64,000 nt of DNA from Actinomadura latina NBRC 106108. GTDB lineage: Bacteria > Actinomycetota > Actinomycetes > Streptosporangiales > Streptosporangiaceae. Position 1 is the first letter of the stretch; every line of letters starts with the position of its first letter. Below are positions 57,848-64,000 of this stretch, in pieces. Location: NCBI RefSeq assembly GCF_001552195.1, contig NZ_BCQS01000031.1, positions 28,648-92,647 of the forward strand, given 5' to 3'. A program made the position numbers and the translations under genes. Below the pieces are notes generated by a model. That model saw only the letters and a program-made list of their open reading frames with translations, was not told the origin of the DNA and searched no databases.

Positions 57848-58735
57848 ATGCGCTTCACCGTCGTCGTCATCACCCGCGACAGGCGGGAGTCCCTTCTCGC
57901 CACCCTCGCGCACGTGCGGGAACTGTCCGAGGAAGCCCCGGTCATCGTGGTGGACAACGCCTCGCGGGACGGCACCGCCGAAGCCGTCGCGGCCGAATTC
58001 CCCGAGGTCACCCTGATCCGGTCGCCGGGCAATCTCGGCGCCGTCGGCCGCAATCTCGCGGTCGACCACGTCCGCACCCCGTACGTCGCGTTCTGCGACG
58101 ACGACACCTGGTGGGACCCGGACGCCCCGTCCCGCGCCGCCGGCCTGCTCGACGCCCACCCGCGGCTCGCGGTCGTCACCGGGCGGATCCTGGTGGAGCC
58201 CGGCGGGCGCGAGGACCCGATCGTCCCCGAGCTGCGGGACTCGCCCGTCCCCGGGCCGGCGTGGCTGCCCGGCCCCGCGCTCGGCTCGTTCCTGGCCGGG
58301 GCCTCCATGGTCAGGACGGAGGCGTTCCGCGCGGCCGGCGGCTTCTCCTCGCGGCTGTGGCTCGGCGGTGAGGAGGAGCTGCTCAGCGCAGACCTCATGG
58401 CGCGCGGCTGGCACCTCTGCTACGCCGAGGACGTCGTCGTCCACCACGAGCCGTCCCGCCTTCGCGAAGCGCACCTGCGGCGCCGCCACGGCATCCGCAA
58501 CACGCTGTGGTTCACCTGGCTGCGCCGCCCGCTGCCGGTCGCGGTCCGCCGCACCGCCGGGCTGCTGCGCACGCTGCCGCGCGACCGCGTCACCGCCGGC
58601 GCCCTCGCCGAGGCCGCCGCCGGGCTCGGCTGGGTGGCCCGCGAGCGGCGCACCCTGCCGCCGGACGTCGAGGACCGGCTGCGCAGCCTGGAGACGGCCC
58701 AGCGGGAATCCGCGGCCCGCCGCTACGTGAGCTGA
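57848..58735 (+). CDS. GT2 family glycosyltransferase
   Basis: About 295 residues from ATG 57848. FTVVVITRDRRESLLATLAH, VVDNASRDGTAE and the DxD-like AFCDDDTWWDPDAP are the GT-A motifs, with GGEEELLSADLMARGW as the acceptor-side ED motif. A basic, hydrophobic C-terminus may associate with the membrane. It diverges from the heptose operon and likely contributes to the same or a neighbouring glycan. Confidence 0.9.
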   Translation: MRFTVVVITRDRRESLLATLAHVRELSEEAPVIVVDNASRDGTAEAVAAEFPEVTLIRSPGNLGAVGRNLAVDHVRTPYVAFCDDDTWWDPDAPSRAAGLLDAHPRLAVVTGRILVEPGGREDPIVPELRDSPVPGPAWLPGPALGSFLAGASMVRTEAFRAAGGFSSRLWLGGEEELLSADLMARGWHLCYAEDVVVHHEPSRLREAHLRRRHGIRNTLWFTWLRRPLPVAVRRTAGLLRTLPRDRVTAGALAEAAAGLGWVARERRTLPPDVEDRLRSLETAQRESAARRYVS

Positions 58736-58743
58736 GGGAGCAC

Positions 58744-59571
58744 ATGCCCGACGTGACCATCGTGGTGGCGACCCGCGACCGCGCTCCCGAGCTGCGCCGC
58801 AGCCTCGGCCACCACACCGCACCGGTCATCGTGGCCGACAACGCCTCCGCCGACGACACCGCCGCCGTCGCCGAGGCCGCCGGCGCCACCGTCCTGCGGC
58901 TGCCCCGCAACCGGGGCGCCGCCGCCCGCAACGCCGGCGCCGAGCGCGCCGCCACCCGCTACGTCGCGTTCGCCGACGACGACTCGTGGTGGGCGCCCGG
59001 CGCGCTGGAACGGGCCGTGGAGATCCTCGACGCCCACCCGCGCACGGCCCTGCTCGCCGCCCGCGTCCTCATCGGCGCGGAGGAGCGGCTCGAACCGGTC
59101 TCCGCGCAGATGGCCGCGTCGCCGCTCGGCCGGCCCGGGTGGCTCCCCGGACCGGCCGTCCTCGGCTTCCTCGCCTGCTCGGTCATCGTGCGCCGGGACG
59201 CCTTCCTCGACGCCGGCGGCTTCTCCGACGTCCTGCACTTCGCGGGCGAGGAGGAACTGCTCGCGCTCGACCTGGCCGCCGCCGGGTGGGGACTCGCCTA
59301 CGTGCCGGAGCTCGTCGTCCACCACCACCCGTCCGCGGCGGGCCGCGACCCGGCCGGGCGGCGCCGCCGGGAGGTCCGCAACCGGCTGCTCACCGCGTGG
59401 CTGCGGCGCCCGCTCCCGGCGGTCGCCCGCACCGCCGCGTCCGCGCTGACCAGCCGGGACGGCCGCGCCGGCCTCGCCGCCGCGGTCCGCGCCCTGCCCT
59501 CCGTGGCCGGCGCCCGCCGCCCCGTCCCGCCCGCCGTCGAGGCGGCCCGGGCCCGGCTGTCGGAGTACTGA
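58744..59571 (+). CDS. GT2 family glycosyltransferase (paralogue)
   Basis: About 275 residues from ATG 58744, eight bases after the preceding GT2 stop, with GAGGGAG as ribosome site. IVVATRDRAPELRRSL, ADNASADDTAA, AFADDDSWWAPGAL and AGEEELLALDLAAAGW parallel the upstream GT2 almost segment by segment, so the two are tandem duplicates. The donor sugar is unknown. It ends five bases from the convergent MFS gene. Confidence 0.9.
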   Translation: MPDVTIVVATRDRAPELRRSLGHHTAPVIVADNASADDTAAVAEAAGATVLRLPRNRGAAARNAGAERAATRYVAFADDDSWWAPGALERAVEILDAHPRTALLAARVLIGAEERLEPVSAQMAASPLGRPGWLPGPAVLGFLACSVIVRRDAFLDAGGFSDVLHFAGEEELLALDLAAAGWGLAYVPELVVHHHPSAAGRDPAGRRRREVRNRLLTAWLRRPLPAVARTAASALTSRDGRAGLAAAVRALPSVAGARRPVPPAVEAARARLSEY

Positions 59572-59575
59572 GCGG

Positions 59576-61015
59576 TCAGGCCCGGGCCGCGGTCCGGCCG
59601 CGGGCCAGCGAGAGGGCGAAGACGGCGCCGAGCAGGGTGGCGGCGGCGAGCGCCCAGCCGGTGCCGTACTCGGCGTGCCGGGTGGAGCCGCCCGACTCGG
59701 CCAGGGTGAGGAACAGGGTGCCGGCCGTGGCGATGCCGATCACCTGGGCCAGCTGCATGAGGGTGAGCAGCAGCCCGCTGGCGTCGCTGGCGTCCTCGGC
59801 GGGGACGTGCTGCAGCGCGGTCATCATGATGATCGGCATCACGCCGAGGCCGAACCCGATGACCACGGTCAGCGCCTCGTAGGCCGCGCCGCCGCCGGCG
59901 AGCGGGCCGACGCACAGGTAGCCGGCGGACGCGATCGCGAACCCGGCCGGGATGACCGGGCGGTGCCAGCGCGCGGGGAGCCGCTGCCAGTTCAGCCCGA
60001 CCACGGCGAACGCCGTCACGCAGGGGATGAACGCCAGGCCCGACTCCAGCGGCGACATCCGCAGGTCGCCCTGCAGGTGCAGGGTGGTGGTGAACAGGAA
60101 CGCCCCCCAGCTGCCCGGCCCGAACAGTATCGCCACGCAGGCCGGCACGAGCAGCGGCGCGCGCAGCACCCGCGCCGAGATCAGCGGCCGCCCGCCCGCG
60201 GCGGCCGCGCGGCGCTCCACGGCGACGAACGCGGCCAGGAGCACGGCGCTGGCGGCCAGCGACGCCCAGCCCCACCGCGGCCAGTCCAGCTCGTGCCCCA
60301 TGATCAGCGGGACGACGAACAGCAGCACGGCGCCGGCGAGGGTCAGCAGTCCCGGCAGGTCCAGCTGCGCGCGCAGGTTCCGGAGGCCGGGCACGCCCTC
60401 GTCGCGGGGCAGGACGCGCGGCCCGGCGAGCAGCAGCGCCACCCCGATCGGCACGTTGACGAGGAAGACCGTCCGCCAGCCGGTACCGAACAGGTCGGCG
60501 CTGACCAGCAGGCCCCCGGCCGCCTGCCCGACCACGATGCCGCCCGCGATCACGGCCGAGTACAAGCTCAGCGCGCGGGCCCGGGCCGCGCCGGTGAAGT
60601 TCCGCTGGATCATGGACATGACCTGCGGGGTCAGCAGCGCGGCGGCGGCGCCCTGCAGGAAGCGGAATGCCACCAGCGTGCCGGTGGACGGCGCCAGCCC
60701 GCACGCCAGCGACGCCACCGTGAAGGCGGCGAGGCCGAGGTGGAACATGCGGCGGTGGCCCGCGAGGGCGCCGAGCCGCGCCCCGGTGATCAGCAGGACG
60801 GCGTAGGAGATGATGTATCCGGCCACGACGAGCTGCAGCCCGGCCCCGGAGGCGTGCAGGTCCGCCCGCATCGTCGGGAGCGCGACGTTGACGATGCTCG
60901 TGTCGAGGATGCCCATGAACTGGCCGAGCAGGATGACGGCGAGCAGCGGGCCGCCGGCTCCGTTCCGCGACCCCCGTTCGGGAACAATCCCGCGCAGATC
61001 GGTTGTCTGTGTCAT
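59576..61015 (-). CDS. MFS drug exporter, EmrB/QacA (DHA2) family
   Basis: A 479-residue transporter with about 14 membrane helices. The N-terminal FMGILDTSIVNVALPTM motif (DHA2 motif D1) and the GARLGALAGHRRMFHLG motif A loop are visible. It should export hydrophobic drugs or metabolites with proton antiport. It diverges from an XRE regulator; the 108-base gap carries CTGGTGATACTGGTACTGG, a degenerate repeat near 61057-61075 that may be the operator. Confidence 0.92.
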   Translation of the reverse strand: MTQTTDLRGIVPERGSRNGAGGPLLAVILLGQFMGILDTSIVNVALPTMRADLHASGAGLQLVVAGYIISYAVLLITGARLGALAGHRRMFHLGLAAFTVASLACGLAPSTGTLVAFRFLQGAAAALLTPQVMSMIQRNFTGAARARALSLYSAVIAGGIVVGQAAGGLLVSADLFGTGWRTVFLVNVPIGVALLLAGPRVLPRDEGVPGLRNLRAQLDLPGLLTLAGAVLLFVVPLIMGHELDWPRWGWASLAASAVLLAAFVAVERRAAAAGGRPLISARVLRAPLLVPACVAILFGPGSWGAFLFTTTLHLQGDLRMSPLESGLAFIPCVTAFAVVGLNWQRLPARWHRPVIPAGFAIASAGYLCVGPLAGGGAAYEALTVVIGFGLGVMPIIMMTALQHVPAEDASDASGLLLTLMQLAQVIGIATAGTLFLTLAESGGSTRHAEYGTGWALAAATLLGAVFALSLARGRTAARA

Positions 61016-61123
61016 GTGTTCAAGCGTGCGGCTGCGCCGGTACCCGTAACGAGAGCCTGGTGATACTGGTACTGGCAGCACCTGGAAGGCGCCGCCGACC
61101 GGAGGCAGGCTGGGGGAGTGACG

Positions 61124-62023
61124 ATGACGACTGCCGAGACCATCACCGGGAAGGCCCCGGCCCGCAACGGCGCGGGGCCGCGCCGCCGCAGCGAGCTGGC
61201 CGCGTTCCTGCGCAGCCGGCGCGAGCGGATCACACCCGAGGACGTGGGGATGCCGCCGGGACTCCGGCGCCGCACGCCGGGCCTGCGCCGGGAGGAGGTC
61301 GCGCAGCTCGCCGGGGTCGGCGTGACCTGGTACACGTGGCTGGAGCAGGGCCGCCCCATCAACGCGAGCACGCAGGTGCTGGACGCGGTGGCCCGCACGC
61401 TGCGGCTGGACGGCGCCGAACGCGAGCACCTGTACCGGCTCGCCGACGTCCCCGACGCCGTGGTGGACGAGGAGACGGGGAACCTGCCCGAGGACGTCCA
61501 GACGGTGCTGGACGCGCTCGTTCCGATTCCCGCCTCGGTCGCCAACGGCCGGTCCGACATCCTCGCCTGGAACGCCGCCTACGCGGCGATCTTCCCGGCG
61601 GTCGAGGCGGCCCGGCCTTGCGAGCGGAACTCGATGTGGATGGCGTTCACGCTGCCGCCGTGCTGCAACCCGGTCGCGAACCTCATGGAGACGGCGCCCG
61701 GGCTCGTCGCGGCGTTCCGGCACCGCTACAGCCGGCATCTGGACGAGCCCGGCTGGAAGGACATCGTCCGGCGGCTGCAGGCGGTCAGCCCGGAGTTCGC
61801 GCGGCTGTGGGCGTCCCACGACGTCGCGCTGGCGGGATCGAGCACCAAGACCTTCCGGCACCACGCGGCGGGGGAGATCCGGACCAGGGCACTGCAGATG
61901 GACATCAGCGCCGCGCCGGGCGCGCGGCTGGTCACCTACACGCCCACCGACGAGGAGAGCCGCGGGCGGATCGCCTGGCTGCTCGCCCACCCGGAGGCCG
62001 CCGCCGCGGACCACCGCCACTGA
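61124..62023 (+). CDS. XRE family regulator with MmyB-like ligand domain
   Basis: About 299 residues from ATG 61124 (GGGGGAG upstream). The HTH (LRREEVAQLAGVGVTWYTWLEQGR) is followed by an MmyB-type PAS-like domain (about 115-275; SDILAWNAAYAAIFP, FRHRYSRHLDEPGWKDIV, TDEESRGRIAWLLA). Such proteins bind small ligands and commonly repress an adjacent transporter gene. The divergent MFS gene is the probable target. Confidence 0.9.
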   Translation: MTTAETITGKAPARNGAGPRRRSELAAFLRSRRERITPEDVGMPPGLRRRTPGLRREEVAQLAGVGVTWYTWLEQGRPINASTQVLDAVARTLRLDGAEREHLYRLADVPDAVVDEETGNLPEDVQTVLDALVPIPASVANGRSDILAWNAAYAAIFPAVEAARPCERNSMWMAFTLPPCCNPVANLMETAPGLVAAFRHRYSRHLDEPGWKDIVRRLQAVSPEFARLWASHDVALAGSSTKTFRHHAAGEIRTRALQMDISAAPGARLVTYTPTDEESRGRIAWLLAHPEAAAADHRH

Positions 62024-62026
62024 GGC

Positions 62027-62356
62027 TCAGGTCCGGGCGCGCCTCGCGATCACGACGAGGTCGATCGCGGCGATCACGGCGACGGCCGCGCAGATGCCGG
62101 CGGCCGCCCACGACCCGTCCCCCTGCGCCCCGACCGCGAAGACGATCGCCGCCGCGACGGCGATGACCAGCGCGATCCCGGACAGGACCGCCCGCAGCCG
62201 CAGCGGGCTGCGGGCGTTCAGCGGCTCGCTGCCGCGCGGCTGCTCGTGCCGGTAGGGCCCGTGCGAGCCCGGACCGTGGAACTCCGGGCCGTACGGCTCG
62301 GGGCCGCGGCCCTCGGGGTCGAGCCGGTCGGGATCCGGCCGGTCGGGGGAGCCCAT
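62027..62356 (-). CDS. small membrane protein (DUF6343-like)
   Basis: A 109-residue protein: a Pro/Gly/Asp/His-rich soluble head (1-48), then LRLRAVLSGIALVIAVAAAIVFAVG and WAAAGICAAVAVIAAIDLVVIA as two membrane helices with a basic tail. It resembles DUF6343 proteins of actinomycetes from memory. Function unknown. It ends four bases downstream of the XRE stop on the opposite strand. Confidence 0.7.
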   Translation of the reverse strand: MGSPDRPDPDRLDPEGRGPEPYGPEFHGPGSHGPYRHEQPRGSEPLNARSPLRLRAVLSGIALVIAVAAAIVFAVGAQGDGSWAAAGICAAVAVIAAIDLVVIARRART

Positions 62357-62360
62357 CGGA

Positions 62361-62813
62361 TCACCTCGCGAATGTGCCGACGAGGGTGCCGGACGCCACG
62401 ACCTTCTCCTCCAGGGCGTCCCGCAGATCCTCCGCGGTGAAGCCGTCCCGCAGCCCGGACGGCTCCGACAGCCCGTAGAGCCGGAAGAAGTACCGGTGCG
62501 GGTCGTCGCCGGCCGGCGGCTTCGGCCCGCCGTACCCGTCGGACCCGAAGTCGTTGCGGCCGGCGACGGCCTCCGGCGGCCGCTCCCCGGCGTCCAGGCC
62601 CGTGGACACCGGGTCGATCCCGGCGAGCAGCCAGTGCGCGAACGTGCCGGCCGGCGCGTCCGGGTCCTCGCAGGCCAGCGCGAGCTCGACGACCTCCTCG
62701 GGGGCCGGCGACCACTCCAGCGGGGGCGAGACGTCCCCGCTGTCGTGCGAATAGTCCGACGGCATCAGCGTGTGATCGTTGAACGCGGCGCTGCGCAGCA
62801 TCATCTCTTCCAT
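62361..62813 (-). CDS. YbhB/YbcL-family PEBP-like protein
   Basis: About 150 residues from ATG 62813 (an in-frame GTG at 62849 is possible). SPPLEWSPAPEEVVELALACEDPDAP and HWLLAGIDP, plus GRNDFGSDGYGGPKPPAGD and HRYFFRLYGL, are the conserved phosphatidylethanolamine-binding protein core, including the ligand-pocket DPDAP and GPKPP segments. The bacterial role is undefined; some bind small anions or inhibit proteases. It sits four bases upstream of the membrane protein gene and may be co-transcribed. Confidence 0.9.
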   Translation of the reverse strand: MEEMMLRSAAFNDHTLMPSDYSHDSGDVSPPLEWSPAPEEVVELALACEDPDAPAGTFAHWLLAGIDPVSTGLDAGERPPEAVAGRNDFGSDGYGGPKPPAGDDPHRYFFRLYGLSEPSGLRDGFTAEDLRDALEEKVVASGTLVGTFAR

Positions 62814-62855
62814 GTGCTGCTCGTGCCCGGTCACGCCCCGTCGATGCACACCTGA

Positions 62856-63881
62856 TCAGCCCGCGCTGGAGGCCGCCCAGATGTTGATGCCCGCCTCGAC
62901 GGCGTCCCGGTCGATGGCGGCCAGCTCGTCCGCCGTGAAGTCGAGCCGGTCCAGGGCCGCGAGGTTCTCCTCCAGCTGGGCGACGCTGCTCGCGCCGATC
63001 AGCGCGGAGGTGACCCGCCCGTCCCGCAGCGACCAGGCCAGCGCCAGCTGCGCGAGCGACTGCCCGCGCTCCCGGGCGATCTCGTTGAGCGTCCGGACGT
63101 GCCGCACGTTCTCCTCGCTGAGCAGGCTGGACGCGAACGACGTGCCCTTGCTGGCCCGCGACCCCGCCGGGATCCCGTCGAGGTACTTGTCGGTCAGCAT
63201 CCCCTGCGCGAGCGGCGAGAACGCGATGCAGCCGGCGCCCTCGCGGCCGAGCGTGTCGAGCAGCCCGCCCTCGATCCAGCGGTTGAGCATCGAGTAGGAC
63301 GGCTGGTGGATCAGCAGCGGCGTCCCCATCTCCCGCAGGATCGCCGCCGCCTCGGCCGTCCGCTCGGGGGAGTACGACGAGATGCCCGCGTACAGCGCCT
63401 TACCGGACCGGACGGCCCGGTCCAGCGCCCCCATCGTCTCCTCCAGCGGCGTCTCCGGGTCGAACCGGTGGCTGTAGAAGATGTCGACGTAGTCGACTCC
63501 CATCCGGCGCAGCGACTGGTCGAGGCTGGCGAGCAGGTACTTGCGCGACCCCCACTCACCGTACGGGCCGGGCCACATGTCGTACCCGGCCTTGGTCGAG
63601 ATGATGATCTCGTCCCGGTAGGGCGCGAGGTCCTCCCGCATGATCCGCCCGAAGTTGATCTCGGCGGACCCGTACGGCGGCCCGTAGTTGTTGGCGAGGT
63701 CGAAATGCGTCACGCCGAGGTCGAACGCGCGCCGCAGGATCGCCCGCTGGACGTCCAGCGGCCGGTCGTCGCCGAAGTTGTGCCACAGCCCCAGCGAGAT
63801 CGCCGGGAGCCGCAGCCCGCTGCGCCCGCACCGCCGGTAGGCGATCCGCTCGTACCGCTCACTGTCCGCAACATAGGTCAT
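62856..63881 (-). CDS. aldo/keto reductase, YghZ-like
   Basis: A 341-residue (beta/alpha)8 reductase. The catalytic tetrad is visible: Asp in FDLANNYGPP, Tyr in that motif, Lys in IISTKAGYD, and His in FYSHRFDPETP. The Ser/Arg NADPH-binding SALIGASSVAQLEENLAAL segment is near the C-terminus. YghZ-type enzymes reduce L-glyceraldehyde 3-phosphate and methylglyoxal. Same strand as, and 42 bases upstream of, the PEBP gene. Confidence 0.92.
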   Translation of the reverse strand: MTYVADSERYERIAYRRCGRSGLRLPAISLGLWHNFGDDRPLDVQRAILRRAFDLGVTHFDLANNYGPPYGSAEINFGRIMREDLAPYRDEIIISTKAGYDMWPGPYGEWGSRKYLLASLDQSLRRMGVDYVDIFYSHRFDPETPLEETMGALDRAVRSGKALYAGISSYSPERTAEAAAILREMGTPLLIHQPSYSMLNRWIEGGLLDTLGREGAGCIAFSPLAQGMLTDKYLDGIPAGSRASKGTSFASSLLSEENVRHVRTLNEIARERGQSLAQLALAWSLRDGRVTSALIGASSVAQLEENLAALDRLDFTADELAAIDRDAVEAGINIWAASSAG

Positions 63882-64000
63882 GCCGCGAGTATTTCAGCAG
63901 TTTTCTAGTGCGCTGACCCGGAATGATCACCGGGTCGGGTGACACGCCGTCGGGCTTGCCCGGTTCTGCCGGGTCTTGGTCCCACACTCGGTGAGGACGG
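63882..64000. other. terminal gap with hairpin
   Basis: No gene is visible up to the window end. GACCCGG (63915-63921) and CCGGGTC (63930-63936) form a perfect 7-bp stem with an eight-base loop, 34 bases upstream of the aldo/keto reductase start; it may be an operator or the terminator of a gene beyond the window. Confidence 0.4.

Noticed and set aside
1..64000. CRISPR array
   Set aside because: The only regular repeat is the coding 120-bp TPR array; there are no short repeats separated by unrelated spacers and no cas genes.
1..64000. tRNA genes in intergenic gaps
   Set aside because: I read the larger gaps for a T-loop GTTCRANNC followed by acceptor pairing and found no credible cloverleaf.

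Overview
The window is a very high-GC actinomycete chromosome segment. Third codon positions are saturated with G/C, GTG and TTG starts are common, and four-base stop/start overlaps (ATGA, GTGA) are frequent. The gene families suggest a filamentous genus near Actinomadura (Thermomonosporaceae); that genus-level guess comes from family content only. No rRNA, tRNA, CRISPR array, transposase or prophage gene was seen. No gene-free stretch exceeds 300 bases; the largest gaps (15993-16264, 27615-27883, 45464-45726, 57624-57847) are described as features.

Left part (1-12.3 kb) is acyl-CoA and general metabolism. It holds the 3' two thirds of a single-chain biotin-dependent carboxylase, an orphan ABC ATPase, an SDR, a decayed HelD/HelR-type helicase remnant, a TetR/SnoaL-like divergent pair with a clear palindromic promoter, and a coupled pair of acyl-CoA dehydrogenases behind a 20-bp palindrome. 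A PLP enzyme coupled to a second-type adenylate kinase, a universal stress protein, and an XdhC Rossmann-only protein coupled to a zinc alcohol dehydrogenase follow.

Centre-left (12.3-20.8 kb) is dominated by two divergent giant STAND proteins. One is HTH-nSTAND1-TM-14xWD40 (1238 aa); the other is NB-ARC followed by about 24 TPR-like 40-residue units (1505 aa). They share one 272-bp promoter region. This is the best candidate in the window for an undescribed signalling or conflict system. An ECF sigma factor with a SnoaL-like tail follows.

22.0-27.6 kb is a protocatechuate/4-hydroxybenzoate operon: pcaH, pcaG, pcaB, pcaD, pcaC, an IclR regulator and pobA. It lacks pcaIJ/pcaF. Next come a PAP2-type membrane phosphatase, a cyanophycin operon (cphB-cphA) divergent from a TetR regulator with a 30-bp operator-like palindrome, an AarF/ABC1 kinase, an iron-box-preceded siderophore-interacting protein, a SnoaL-like protein, a secreted serine hydrolase, a coupled cyclase/ThDP-enzyme pair, glpF-glpK and a secreted trypsin-like protease.

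43.2-45.5 kb contains a SigB/SigF-type sigma factor divergent from an SRPBCC protein, with sigma-B-like promoter motifs on both strands, and a two-gene fluoride exporter. 45.7-59.6 kb is a glycan locus: a polysaccharide pyruvyl transferase, then a ten-gene minus-strand operon in which almost every junction overlaps. That operon encodes ADP-heptose-type synthesis (gmhA, hldE, a GT2-GmhB fusion), glycosyltransferases of families GT4 and GT9, a UDP-glucuronate-decarboxylase-like epimerase, an SDR and a carbamoyltransferase; two GT2 genes run divergently. The right end holds an MFS exporter divergent from an XRE regulator, a small two-helix membrane protein, a PEBP-family protein and an aldo/keto reductase.
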